From: Gammaproteobacteria bacterium
GTDB taxonomy: Bacteria > Pseudomonadota > Gammaproteobacteria > Steroidobacterales > Woeseiaceae
Reading direction: 5' to 3'
NCBI GenBank assembly: GCA_029884455.1
Contig: JAOUHU010000020.1
Location: 1 to 46,486, forward strand
DNA: 46,486 bases
The notes beneath the pieces are model-generated. The model searched no databases and had not been told where the DNA came from. It worked only from the letters and a program-made list of their open reading frames with translations. Positions within the stretch are counted from its first letter, which is position 1, and every line of letters begins with the position of its first letter. A program made the translations under genes and the position numbers. Below are positions 33,026 through 41,590 of this stretch, in pieces.

Positions 33026-33976
33026 CTAGCGCGCGCCTTTTTCCACGGCCGGAATTGTCTCGAGGTAGGCCCACAAGGCTCGGATCTCGGTGTCGGTCAT
33101 CTGCGCATAGGCACGCCAGGGCATCATGGGACTGATGTCCGTGCCATCCTTGCGCTTGCCCTCACGCAATGCGCGAATGAAGTCTTCCTCGGTCCAGTCA
33201 CGCAAACCCGATTCGTGCGGTGTCAGGTTCGCGACAATGGGCATATTGGGATCGCCGGCGAGCTTGCCACCCGAAAAATTCGCGCCATGACAACCGCTGC
33301 AGACTTGCGCGATGTGCGCCCCGAGTTCCGCGCCCGGCGCCGCGATCGGCGGCTCCACGGCGTGCGGCTTGTTGTGATCGAGCTTGAAGGCAATCATCAA
33401 ATTGGGATCGGTCGCAACCAGGTAATTGAATACCGGCCCGAAACGAACCGGACCCAGATCGCGATCGACCGCCGGCATGGAACGAATGTACGTGACGATA
33501 TCTGACAACTCGTGGTCGCTGAGATTGAGAAAGTCCTGTGACGGCATGGATGACGTTTGACCGTTGCGACGCACGCCGTGCCGCACGGCACGGTCCCAAT
33601 CGTTGGCCGTATAGCCCTCGACCACGCTGCCGGCACCGGCCGTCAGGTTCGGTGCGATCCAGTGCCCGACCAACGCCACATCAACGATGGCCGCGCCACC
33701 CAGGTCGCCGCCATGACAGCCTTTGCAGCCAACGCGGCTGTCAACAAGGTGCTGGCCGCGGCGAATTGCTGCCTCGAGCGCATCGGCCTCGGGCTGGGTA
33801 CTGGCCGCGAGTTCATTCCCCGCAAGCGGAAACGGAATCGGAAAATCCGCGTTGTGTACGGTCCATTCTGTCTCGTAGCGGCTGGCCGCCATGCGCGCCA
33901 ACACAAAACTGGCACCGACGGCGAGCACCACGATGGCCGCCACGCTCCAGGCAAGGTAACGCAGGAATTTTTTCAT
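33026..33976 (-). CDS. Diheme cytochrome c, membrane-anchored
   Basis: Exported electron-transfer protein of 316 aa with an uncleaved or cleaved N-terminal helix (KFLRYLAWSVAAIVVLAVGA) and two haem motifs, CKGCH and CSGCH, each in its own cytochrome-c-like domain. The domains have the expected methionine-bearing loops (QTSSMPSQDFLNLSDHEL and ISPMMPWRAYAQMTDTEI). This two-domain form is common in cytochromes that serve alcohol or aldehyde dehydrogenases or unknown periplasmic oxidases. ATG 33976 starts the signal/anchor helix. It lies 28 bp after the DUF4340 gene, on the same strand, so it seems to belong to the Gld-like ABC operon, though a functional link is not obvious. Confidence 0.88.
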   Translation of the reverse strand: MKKFLRYLAWSVAAIVVLAVGASFVLARMAASRYETEWTVHNADFPIPFPLAGNELAASTQPEADALEAAIRRGQHLVDSRVGCKGCHGGDLGGAAIVDVALVGHWIAPNLTAGAGSVVEGYTANDWDRAVRHGVRRNGQTSSMPSQDFLNLSDHELSDIVTYIRSMPAVDRDLGPVRFGPVFNYLVATDPNLMIAFKLDHNKPHAVEPPIAAPGAELGAHIAQVCSGCHGANFSGGKLAGDPNMPIVANLTPHESGLRDWTEEDFIRALREGKRKDGTDISPMMPWRAYAQMTDTEIRALWAYLETIPAVEKGAR

Positions 33977-34004
33977 GATGCAGTGTATCGCAGCTTCGCA
34001 GGTT

Positions 34005-34994
34005 CTAGTCGATCGCCTTGAGCAGATCGTCCCAGCGCCGCACCAGAAGATCCTTCTTGTAATCCGGTAACTGGTACTGCCAGCCCGCCAGGCGCCGGTT
34101 GATGTCGGCTGCCTCGTCGGTCGCGGTTGCTTCCGCGTCACTCGTTGCGGCAGAAAAACGGATCCAGGACGCATCACCGTCCGCAATGATCTCGGCGGTA
34201 ACTGCCAGGCCGTCCCAGGTCAGGAATTCTGTGGTTGTCGTGGCGGGCGACTCGACCCCGGGCCGCACCGATTCGAGCTTCAGGGCCGACAGAGCGCCGC
34301 CGATGCCATTAGCGACCGTCGCGTAGCTCAGTTCGCGGCCGGCCGGCATGTCAAGCACACTGAAGTCGGTCTGCTCCTCGGTATCTTTGGAAATGACGAT
34401 TGTTTCGCCGTCCGCGTGCGCGATGCGCACCTGCCTTACGCGTTTCGCAGCGATGTCGAGAAGGTCCGCAAGCAACCAGTCGTCCGCCGTTGTCGGCAGG
34501 GACGGGTCCTTGTCGAGCAGGTAACTCGGTGCCGCCGCGGCGTCACGCGCGTAACGATACTTGCCTTGTGTCTGGTTGCCGAGAATCACGGTGTACTCGA
34601 AGTCCGCGCCGGCTACCGTCACGCGGCTGCCCTTGCCGCCACTCTCGGGATCATCCACGCCGAGCCTCTCGTACAGCGCCGGGTCGGAGGTTTTCTCTTC
34701 GAGGATCCTCGCTTCGGCGAGCGCAATGACCAGTTGCCTGAGCTTGCCGATGTCGGCCGCGTAATTGTCACGATTACTGACCTGCCATTGCTCTTCGACG
34801 CGCCGCAAGGCCACCGCATCGCTGCCTTCCGGCCCCTGGATCGTAATACTGGTGGTGTCGTTGGCAACCGGCCCGAAGTTCGGCAACAGCAGCTCGCCCG
34901 AAACCCGTTCGCCCTCGTTGCCGCGCAGCACCAGCAGCATCAGCAGCAAACCGGCGATGATCGCGAGGAGTACCGGAACGGTCTTGCGGTTCAT
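34005..34994 (-). CDS. DUF4340 family membrane-anchored protein
   Basis: A 329-aa protein with a single N-terminal membrane helix (KTVPVLLAIIAGLLLMLLVL) and a periplasmic beta-rich domain that ends with the LAGWQYQLPDYKKDLLVRR block. DUF4340 proteins commonly follow GldG-like genes in ABC operons, as here, and probably form part of the periplasmic side of that complex. ATG 34994 overlaps the GldG-like stop by 4 bp, which supports this start and translational coupling. The C terminus has a decayed copy at 32925-32992. The transported substrate of such systems is unknown outside gliding bacteria. Confidence 0.85.
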   Translation of the reverse strand: MNRKTVPVLLAIIAGLLLMLLVLRGNEGERVSGELLLPNFGPVANDTTSITIQGPEGSDAVALRRVEEQWQVSNRDNYAADIGKLRQLVIALAEARILEEKTSDPALYERLGVDDPESGGKGSRVTVAGADFEYTVILGNQTQGKYRYARDAAAAPSYLLDKDPSLPTTADDWLLADLLDIAAKRVRQVRIAHADGETIVISKDTEEQTDFSVLDMPAGRELSYATVANGIGGALSALKLESVRPGVESPATTTTEFLTWDGLAVTAEIIADGDASWIRFSAATSDAEATATDEAADINRRLAGWQYQLPDYKKDLLVRRWDDLLKAID

Positions 34995-36841
34995 GGCCGC
35001 GCCCGGCGTCGCTGCCATAACGCCAGCAAGGTCACAACCGTCAGGAGTAGCGGCACCAGGCCGATGTTGATGATCTTCAACACTGTGCCCAGGTTCTCGA
35101 TGTCCTGGTCCAGTCCGCGCTGTACCGCACGCAATTCCTTGCGGATCGACGCGCGCTGGTCGATGAAACGGTCGATCTCGCTTTGCTGCTCACTGGTTAG
35201 CAGCAGGCTGCCGGTGTCCTCGCGCGCAGACTGCAGTTCGCCCAGGCGGCTCTCGGTTTCGGCCAGTTCCTGTTGCAGGCGCTGCTCGGTTTCCTTGAAG
35301 CGCGCCTCGGCATCGACGCGCAATTCATCCACCCGCGTGAACGGGCGTGCAAACGTGCCGCGACTGCGTACTGCAATCAGGTCGGAGCTTCCGGCAAGGT
35401 TCTCAAGCGCGTTGACAACGAAAGCGCCGTTGCTCGCAAAGGCATTCGCGATCTGCTGGCCAAAGAAATTCTGCACCTGAACCCAGAGGTGATCGCTGAG
35501 CATGTCGACGTCGGCGACCACGATCAGGTTGACCGGCTCGACCGACGTCGCGAGGTGCGCATCGTCGTTACGGTCGGGAAAAGCGCTCGGCAGGGTGCCG
35601 CCGATACGCGCCGCGATCACTTGTGGCTCGCCGCTGGCAACAAAGCCGTTCTGCAGGGACGACGGGTCGGGCAGGTAAATGAACCGCGACGCCGGCATCA
35701 TTGCCGAGGCTGACGACGACGTCAGCAAGGGTTCGAGGCTTGCAGAACTGCCGTCGGCGAGTGAGATGCGGCCCGGCATTGCTGCATTGATCGTAGTGAG
35801 CTCCGCGGTGACGATGTCACTGGAACTCATTTCTGCACTGGAAATGCCAAGGTAACCGTAGTGCCGCGACGGCCGGGTGCCGAAACCGGTATTGATCTGC
35901 AGGGCGAGTTGCGCATCGGCAACGACCTGGGTGGCATCGAACTCGATTCCCCAGCCTTTGAAAAGCGCCGGCAGATCCGAGGCCTGTCCCATCGGCGGCA
36001 TACCCTGCGGCATGCCGGCATCGGCCGTCGCATCGATGACCGCCAGCGGATCGACAAAGATCAGTGCCTTGCCGCCGCGCAGCACGTACTGGTCGATCGC
36101 GTACTGGGTCGCCTCGTCCAGGTCCTTGGGCTGCACGATCCACAACAGGCCGATATCCTCGGGCACGGTCTCGAGCGAGATACCAAGGTCACGGATTTCG
36201 AACAACTGGCCCGCCTGCTGGTAGGCAACCCAGCCCGGCTGCACGCGCTGCGTCTGCGGGTCAAACTGGCTGCTCATCGACACCCCGGACAAAAGACCAA
36301 CCACCTTGCGTTCGGGTTCGGCCAGCGTGCTGACGAGTTTTGCGAGATCGTATTCGAGCGACGCTTCCCGGTCAGGCTGGAAAAAGCCGATGATCTCCTC
36401 ATCGCCGACACTGTTGGTACCCGCCAGCCCGAGATATACAGGGTCCGGACTCGCGGCCAGCCCGATCCCCTGCAGGCCGAATTGTGCCGCCTGGTCTTCC
36501 TCTTCGGAAAACGGCACGGGATCGATCACGCTGAGCCGGACCTTGCCGCGACTCGCGTTCGCGAATTCATGCAGCATCTCGCGCACGCGATTGGCGTAGT
36601 CGCGCAGGCTGGGTGCCGCGGCGGTCGCCTGGTCGGAAAAGAAGAAGTAGAGGTTGATCGGTTCGTCGATGTTGCCGAGGATGCGCTTGGTGCCCTCCGA
36701 CAGGGTGTAGAGCTGGTTCTCGGTCAGGTCGATACGCACGCCGCGGAACAGCAGGTTCGACACCATCGTCGCGGCAAGGAAAGCGACGGCGATCAGTACC
36801 AGGGTCGTGGCGCTAAAACGGGTCTGGGTGCGCGTACTCAT
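34991..36841 (-). CDS. GldG-like ABC-associated membrane protein
   Basis: A 616-aa protein with one helix at each end (about residues 11-33 and 588-610) and a large periplasmic part, as in GldG and related auxiliary ABC proteins. Seen: VRIDLTENQLYTLSEGTKRILGN (two adjoining motifs) and INLYFFFSD after the first helix, then an ABC-type DUF4350/glutamine-amidotransferase-like domain (GLLSGVSMSS, LIFVDPLAVID), and a long coiled coil before the last helix (RFKETEQRLQQELAETESRL). ATG 36841 is preferred over the TTG at 36844; an AGGAAT ribosome site precedes it. It sits between the permease (14 bp upstream) and DUF4340 genes. Confidence 0.86.
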   Translation of the reverse strand: MSTRTQTRFSATTLVLIAVAFLAATMVSNLLFRGVRIDLTENQLYTLSEGTKRILGNIDEPINLYFFFSDQATAAAPSLRDYANRVREMLHEFANASRGKVRLSVIDPVPFSEEEDQAAQFGLQGIGLAASPDPVYLGLAGTNSVGDEEIIGFFQPDREASLEYDLAKLVSTLAEPERKVVGLLSGVSMSSQFDPQTQRVQPGWVAYQQAGQLFEIRDLGISLETVPEDIGLLWIVQPKDLDEATQYAIDQYVLRGGKALIFVDPLAVIDATADAGMPQGMPPMGQASDLPALFKGWGIEFDATQVVADAQLALQINTGFGTRPSRHYGYLGISSAEMSSSDIVTAELTTINAAMPGRISLADGSSASLEPLLTSSSASAMMPASRFIYLPDPSSLQNGFVASGEPQVIAARIGGTLPSAFPDRNDDAHLATSVEPVNLIVVADVDMLSDHLWVQVQNFFGQQIANAFASNGAFVVNALENLAGSSDLIAVRSRGTFARPFTRVDELRVDAEARFKETEQRLQQELAETESRLGELQSAREDTGSLLLTSEQQSEIDRFIDQRASIRKELRAVQRGLDQDIENLGTVLKIINIGLVPLLLTVVTLLALWQRRRARP

Positions 36842-36855
36842 CAACGGTATTCCTG

Positions 36856-37590
36856 TCAGTCCGCCTGTTTCCAGCCCAGCACGATCGTATTGGCGTACAG
36901 GAACGCAGAAATCAGCAGCGCGAAGTACAGCAGGTCACGAAGGTCGATAACGCCTTTCGAGATCGCGCTGAAATGTGTGAGGAAGCTTAAAGACGCGATA
37001 CCATCGATGAGCAACTGCGGGGCCCAGCCGGAAAACGCATCGAGTACCAGTGGAAAGCCGGCCAGCAGGAATCCGAAGCAGACCACCACTGTGAGGATGA
37101 ACGCGATCACCTGGTTGCGCGTTACCGCGGACAGGCACGAGCCGATGGCGAGAAAACCGCCGGCCATCAGCAGGCTGCCGATGTAGGCGGCGAGTATGGC
37201 GCCATTGTCCGGGTCACCGAGGTAATTCACGGTGATCCAGACCGGGAACGTCAACGCCAGCGCGATGCCGGCAAACGCCCAGGCGGCAAGGAACTTGCCA
37301 AGCACCGCCTGCAGCGGTGTGACGGGCAGCGTCATCAGCAATTCGATGGTGCCCGACTTGCGCTCCTCCGCCCAGAGGCGCATCGCAATGGCCGGCACCA
37401 GGAACAGGTACAGCCAGGGATGAAAGCTGAAAAAGGCTTGCAGGTCGGCTTGGCCGCGCTCGTAGAAATTGCCGAGATAAAACGTAAATGCGCCCATGAG
37501 CATGAGGAAAATGACCATGAACACGTAGGCGACCGGTGTCGCGAAATAACTGTGCAGCTCGCGGCGAAACAGTGCCTTGATCATGTTCAT
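36856..37590 (-). CDS. ABC-2 type permease, GldF-like
   Basis: Inner-membrane permease of 244 aa with six predicted helices. Starts with the typical IKALFRRELHSYFATPVAYVF and has LLMTLPVTPLQAVLGKF in the cytoplasmic coupling loop (EERKSGTIELLMTLPV). These features match the GldF/NosY-like ABC-2 permeases. ATG 37590 overlaps the ATPase stop by 4 bp; a second ATG two codons in is also possible. With the ATPase, GldG-like and DUF4340 proteins it forms an exporter-like complex of unknown cargo. Confidence 0.88.
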   Translation of the reverse strand: MNMIKALFRRELHSYFATPVAYVFMVIFLMLMGAFTFYLGNFYERGQADLQAFFSFHPWLYLFLVPAIAMRLWAEERKSGTIELLMTLPVTPLQAVLGKFLAAWAFAGIALALTFPVWITVNYLGDPDNGAILAAYIGSLLMAGGFLAIGSCLSAVTRNQVIAFILTVVVCFGFLLAGFPLVLDAFSGWAPQLLIDGIASLSFLTHFSAISKGVIDLRDLLYFALLISAFLYANTIVLGWKQAD

Positions 37591-38306
37591 GCGGCGCGCG
37601 CCTCCGTGATGCGGCGAAACACTTCGTCCAGATCACCGTTGCCCTGCGCGGCGAGATTCCCGGGCGTGTCGTCCACCAGCAGCCGGCCGTCGGCAATGAT
37701 GATGGCGCGTGTGCAGACGGCACTGACTTCCTCAAGAATATGTGTCGAAATGACGATCAGTTTTTGTTTCGACATCGAGCGAATCAGTTCGCGCACTTCG
37801 TGTTTCTGGTTCGGGTCGAGCCCGTCAGTAGGCTCATCGAGAATCAATACGTCCGGGTCGTGCAGGATGGCTTGCGCCAGGCCGACGCGCCGCTTGAAGC
37901 CTTTCGACAGTGTCTCGATCGTTTGCGAGAGCACCGGCCCGAGGTGCAGCAACTGCACCACTTCCTCAATGCGGCTCGCACGCGTTGCACCGGCCATGCC
38001 ACGGATGTCGGCGATAAACGCGAGAAATTGTGCCGGCGTCATCTCGGCGTAGCAGGGCGCACCTTCGGGCAGGTAGCCGATGCGGCGCTGCGCGGCCAGC
38101 GTTTCGGCCTGGATGTCGTGGCCGCAAATGCGCGCGCTGCCGGAACTCGGTGCGACGAAGCCCGTGATCATTTTCATCGTGGTCGACTTGCCGGCGCCGT
38201 TCGGGCCGAGGAACCCGAGCACCTCGCCAGCCTGGCAGTGAAAGCTCAAGTCATCGACGACCTTGTGCTGGCCGTAGTACTTAGAGAGTCGGTCAATCTC
38301 AAGCAT
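37587..38306 (-). CDS. ABC transporter ATP-binding protein, GldA-like
   Basis: ATPase of 239 aa powering the GldF-like permease. Walker A GPNGAGKST, Q-loop region IGYLPEGAP, signature variant LSKGFKRRVGLAQA, Walker B VLILDEPTDGLDPNQ, and H-loop ISTHIL are all visible. The signature has LSKGF instead of LSGGQ, which is usual in this ABC-2 subgroup. ATG 38306 starts the family-like MLEIDRLSKYYG; the frame extends to 38384, but that part runs through a terminator hairpin (38325-38347) and lacks family likeness. First gene of the operon running to the cytochrome c gene. Confidence 0.92.
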   Translation of the reverse strand: MLEIDRLSKYYGQHKVVDDLSFHCQAGEVLGFLGPNGAGKSTTMKMITGFVAPSSGSARICGHDIQAETLAAQRRIGYLPEGAPCYAEMTPAQFLAFIADIRGMAGATRASRIEEVVQLLHLGPVLSQTIETLSKGFKRRVGLAQAILHDPDVLILDEPTDGLDPNQKHEVRELIRSMSKQKLIVISTHILEEVSAVCTRAIIIADGRLLVDDTPGNLAAQGNGDLDEVFRRITEARAA

Positions 38307-38324
38307 CGAATTCTTTGCGGTTTG

Positions 38325-38347
38325 AAAAAGCGCGCCATGATGGCGCG
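38325..38347 (-). terminator. Intrinsic terminator or attenuator before the GldA-like gene
   Basis: Stem CGCGCC with ATGAT loop and GGCGCG (38331-38347), followed on the minus strand by a run of five T (38329-38325). It lies 47 bp after the CX4CH lipoprotein stop and only 18 bp before the GldA-like ATG. It most simply ends the lipoprotein transcript; if the ABC operon starts upstream, it would act as an attenuator. Confidence 0.65.
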
Positions 38348-38393
38348 GGGGCAATTTTTTAGCAAAGAAGATTTCGGATTTCAATAGCAGCGG

Positions 38394-39635
38394 CTAGCGC
38401 AAGGCTCCATTCGAAATCCAGAGCCGCACCTGGTTGATGTCGGCCTGCGGGATGGCAACTCCGGGCGGCATCCGGTTGCCGGTGATGCTGGCTGCATTCT
38501 CCATCTTGTGGATCAAATAGCTGTTGTTCGGGTCGTTTGGCGCCACCAGCATCACATTGGTCTGCCCGACCTGGTTGCTGAACTGCCCGACCAGTTCCAG
38601 GAAACTGGTATCGGCATCAGCCAGCGACAGGCCAGCGGCCTGCGAACCGGCGTTGTGGCAACCTGCGGTGGCACAGGAGGGTGTGAAAATAACGGCCTGG
38701 ATCTGGTCCAGCGTCGGTCCGAGAACGACCGGCGCCGACATGGTGAACTGCACGGCGAAATCACCGCCGGCAACGCCGTTGCCGGACGGGAAGTTACCCG
38801 AGAATTCACCGTCGAGTGCGTTCGCAGCCTGGTCCATGATGATTGACGCGCCGGAGCCGAGCAGCCGTATGCGATAGGTATCGTCGGCGAGCGTGCCGTT
38901 CAGCGTGAACACAGCGTTACGCGGGTTCGCACCGGGCACGCTGATCGAGGCGGCCGTGATCGCGATGTCGTCACCGTCGCCGAATACGCCGTCGTTGTTG
39001 CTGCGCTGCAGGATGAAAGTGTTCGCGTTCACCGTGCTGGCATCCGGATCGCGATCGAAGCCGGCGGTGATCTGGTTTGGCGATGTCGTCAGCGTGCTTC
39101 CCGGCACGATCGACAAGGACGTTACTCGAATCGGTGTGCTTGGCGCGACCCGGTCGTCAATCGCGCCGTCGGTGATCCACTGGCGAATCGTTGTGATCGT
39201 GGCTGCAGGCAGGGCGCCACTCGGTGGCATACGATTGCCTGTAGTACCGGGTCCCTCGAGCTTTTGCACCAGGTAACTGTTGTTCGGATTGCCCGGATTC
39301 ACGCGCTGCACGCCCGCGCTCTGTGTGCTCGCGACTCCGACAAGCATGGCGTAACTGCTGGCTGCCGTCAGGTCCAGGCCGCCGCCCAGAAGGGTGCCGG
39401 CATGGCAATTCGAGGTTGCGCAGGAAGGCGTGAAAACGTTGGCCTGGATCTCGGAAAAAGTCGGCCCGAATCCGCCCGGGGGTGGCGGTGGTGGCGGCGG
39501 CGGGGGTCCGTTATTTAACTTCTTGACCGCTTCGTCATAGGACGTCTCGTAACAGGCGCTCAAGGACGCCGCCATTATTGGCAGCGCCAGCAGGAGCCAG
39601 GGGGTTTGCACACCAGGGAATATTCGCCGCTTCAT
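38394..39635 (-). CDS. Lipoprotein with two CX4CH putative haem motifs
   Basis: A 413-aa predicted lipoprotein (lipobox region MAASLSAC; mature N terminus CYETSYDEAV) with a run of ten Pro after residue 40. Two related modules, at the N and C termini, share the pattern IQA-(N/V)-(V/I)FTPSCAT-x-x-CH and a later PNNSYL..K.E....GNRMPP. The Cys-containing motifs are CATSNCH and CATAGCH, that is C-X4-C-H instead of CXXCH, and the NRMP methionine is a possible axial ligand. Between them is an Ig-like domain (VTSLSIVPGSTLTTSPNQ region). A surface-exposed electron-transfer or binding role is inferred. ATG 39635 starts the lipoprotein signal. Confidence 0.72.
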   Translation of the reverse strand: MKRRIFPGVQTPWLLLALPIMAASLSACYETSYDEAVKKLNNGPPPPPPPPPPGGFGPTFSEIQANVFTPSCATSNCHAGTLLGGGLDLTAASSYAMLVGVASTQSAGVQRVNPGNPNNSYLVQKLEGPGTTGNRMPPSGALPAATITTIRQWITDGAIDDRVAPSTPIRVTSLSIVPGSTLTTSPNQITAGFDRDPDASTVNANTFILQRSNNDGVFGDGDDIAITAASISVPGANPRNAVFTLNGTLADDTYRIRLLGSGASIIMDQAANALDGEFSGNFPSGNGVAGGDFAVQFTMSAPVVLGPTLDQIQAVIFTPSCATAGCHNAGSQAAGLSLADADTSFLELVGQFSNQVGQTNVMLVAPNDPNNSYLIHKMENAASITGNRMPPGVAIPQADINQVRLWISNGALR

Positions 39636-39707
39636 AGAGATCGCGCTGAGCGCTGCCATCGTGATGGATTAACCGAAGTCCATGGTAGCGTCTGGGCCTG
39701 ACAAAAT

Positions 39708-39723
39708 CGTGACTGCGATCACA
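39708..39723. promoter_or_regulatory. CRP-like palindrome upstream of sstT
   Basis: CGTGA, six bases, TCACA: one mismatch from the TGTGA-N6-TCACA consensus. It is 71 bp upstream of the sstT ATG and 72 bp from the divergent lipoprotein ATG, so it could serve either gene. Confidence 0.45.
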
Positions 39724-39733
39724 ATACTGAGGC

Positions 39734-39753
39734 CTGTCGCCGGTCCGCGACAG
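39734..39753. promoter_or_regulatory. Hairpin-forming inverted repeat upstream of sstT
   Basis: CTGTCGC, six bases, GCGACAG: a perfect 7-bp stem in the same divergent gap, 10 bp from the CRP-like site. No T-run follows, so it is more likely an operator than a terminator. Confidence 0.35.
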
Positions 39754-39794
39754 TCGGTGTGCGGGCGCGGCATGTATGTTGCTAGACTCTGCCC

Positions 39795-40997
39795 ATGACA
39801 ACAAAAACACTGTTTCAAAAAATCACGTCGGGCAGTCTCGTGGTGCAAATCGCGGTTGGCATCGTTGCTGGTGTCTTACTGTCACAGCTCGCACCGGCGG
39901 CGGCAAAATCCAGCCTGCTGCTCGGCGACCTGTTCGTGCAGGCGCTGAAGGCCGTCGCACCCGTGCTGGTACTCGTGCTGGTCGCTGCGGCGATCGCGAA
40001 CCGGCGCGCCAGCCATACGGCGCAATTACGCCCGATCGTCATCCTGTATCTCATCGGTACTTTCGCCGCCGCACTGCTCGCGGTGACGGTAAGCATGCTG
40101 TTTCCGACCACCCTCGTGCTGCAACTCCCCGAAGCGGGTAATGGCGCGCCGCAGGGCATCATCGAGGTACTCCGGGGCCTGCTGCAAAAGCTGGTCGATA
40201 ACCCGGTTAATGCCATCCTCAGCGGAAATTACATTGGCATTCTCGCCTGGGGTGTATTGCTCGGGATTTTCCTGCACCAGGCCGCGGAAACCTCGCGCCG
40301 CATGCTCGCCGACATTGCTGATGCGGTCACGCACATCGTGCGCATCGTTATTCGCCTCGCGCCGATCGGTATTTTTGGCCTCGTGGCGGGTAATCTCGCC
40401 GCGTCCGGGCTGTCCGTGCTCGGCAGTTATGCACGCCTGTTGACGGTGCTGCTCGGCTGCATGCTGATTGTTGCGTTGCTGATCAACCCGCTCATTGTCT
40501 GGCTGCGAACGCGCCGCAACCCCTATCCACTGGTGTTCATGGCCTTGCGCGAAAGCGGCGTGACGGCATTCTTCACGCGCAGTTCGGCGGCCAATATCCC
40601 GGTCAACCTCGCACTGTGCGAAAAACTGCAACTGGAAAAGGATACCTACGCCATTTCCATTCCGCTCGGCGCAACCATCAATATGGGTGGCGCCGCGATT
40701 ACGATCACGGTACTGACGCTGGCCGCAACGCACACACTGGGCATCAACGTCGATTTCGCCACCGCGTTGTTACTCAGCGTGGTTGCGGCACTGTCGGCCT
40801 GCGGCGCCTCGGGTGTCGCCGGTGGCTCGTTGCTGCTGATTCCTCTGAGCTGCGGCCTGTTCGGTATCGACAATGAGGTCGCGATGCAGGTGGTGGCGGT
40901 CGGCTTTGTTATCAGCATCCTGCAGGACTCGGCGGAGACGGCGCTCAACAGTTCGACGGACGTGGTGTTCACCGCCGCGGTGGCCAGCAAACATTGA
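39795..40997 (+). CDS. sstT: Serine/threonine:Na+ symporter
   Basis: Inner-membrane transporter of 400 aa in the dicarboxylate/amino acid:cation symporter family. The SstT type is recognised by [23 protein letters not shown] at the N terminus (two motifs), [14 protein letters not shown], the substrate region [18 protein letters not shown], and [22 protein letters not shown] at the end. It imports serine and threonine with sodium. The stop overlaps the ATG of the next gene (TGATG), so it heads a tightly coupled four-gene operon with exported redox or copper-type proteins, an unusual association. Confidence 0.93.
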   Translation: MTTKTLFQKITSGSLVVQIAVGIVAGVLLSQLAPAAAKSSLLLGDLFVQALKAVAPVLVLVLVAAAIANRRASHTAQLRPIVILYLIGTFAAALLAVTVSMLFPTTLVLQLPEAGNGAPQGIIEVLRGLLQKLVDNPVNAILSGNYIGILAWGVLLGIFLHQAAETSRRMLADIADAVTHIVRIVIRLAPIGIFGLVAGNLAASGLSVLGSYARLLTVLLGCMLIVALLINPLIVWLRTRRNPYPLVFMALRESGVTAFFTRSSAANIPVNLALCEKLQLEKDTYAISIPLGATINMGGAAITITVLTLAATHTLGINVDFATALLLSVVAALSACGASGVAGGSLLLIPLSCGLFGIDNEVAMQVVAVGFVISILQDSAETALNSSTDVVFTAAVASKH

Positions 40998-41590
40998 TGA
41001 AGTTGCTGCAGCGATGTGCAGGCCTGGTCGTTTTGCTGCTGCCGGTTTTTGTGCAACAGGCTCATGCCCACGGCGGCGTCGTCGAGGAAGAGGATGTCTG
41101 TGTCATCAGGATCAGCTACCTCAAGGCGCACTTCAAGATCTACCAGCCGTTGACCAGTGGTCACAAGGAATTTTGTGAGGACCTGCCGGACGCGACCGAA
41201 AGCATCTTCGTCATGGAGTATTTGCACGATGAAATGCGCCGCGTGCCGGTGGACTTTCGCATTGTTCGCGATGTAACGGGCAAGGGCCGGTTCGCGCGCT
41301 GGGACGATGTCGCGGCGATTGATGACCTCGAGAGCGTCACGGTGATGTACCAGGCGCCCGCGATCGAGCCGGACGTTTTTACTGCGATTTACGATTTTGC
41401 CGAAGAGGGCGACTACATCGGCGTGGTCACGGCGACGCCGGATACCGGCGAGCGCTTGCATATTGCCGTATTTCCGTTCGAGGTGGGCTACACTGGCTTC
41501 GGCTACTGGCCGGTGGTCGTCGGTCTGCTGTTGCTGGCCGAACTGCTGTACCTCTACATGAGTGGCCGGCTGGCGCGGTGGTGGCGATGA
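40997..41590 (+). CDS. Exported membrane-anchored protein with predicted N-terminal His
   Basis: Unnamed 197-aa protein. The signal peptide (LVVLLLPVFVQQAHA) would be cut to leave a mature N terminus HGGVVEEEDVC, so the first residue would be His, as in copper-binding proteins with an amino-terminal histidine site. A soluble domain follows with two Cys (in EDVCVI and KEFCED) and several His, then one C-terminal helix (WPVVVGLLLLAELLYLYM) and a basic tail. The ATG overlaps the sstT stop, and its own stop overlaps the next ATG. Copper delivery is inferred from this layout and from the YtkA-like neighbour; no family name is recognised. Confidence 0.7.
   Translation: MKLLQRCAGLVVLLLPVFVQQAHAHGGVVEEEDVCVIRISYLKAHFKIYQPLTSGHKEFCEDLPDATESIFVMEYLHDEMRRVPVDFRIVRDVTGKGRFARWDDVAAIDDLESVTVMYQAPAIEPDVFTAIYDFAEEGDYIGVVTATPDTGERLHIAVFPFEVGYTGFGYWPVVVGLLLLAELLYLYMSGRLARWWR

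Noticed and set aside
35861-37186. Plus-strand frame of 441 codons opposite the GldG and GldF genes
   Set aside because: No domain pattern, and the minus-strand genes have conserved motifs and 4-bp overlaps.
39480-39512. GC-rich microsatellite-like repeat
   Set aside because: It is coding and gives the poly-Pro stalk of the lipoprotein; length variation is possible but nothing further is seen.
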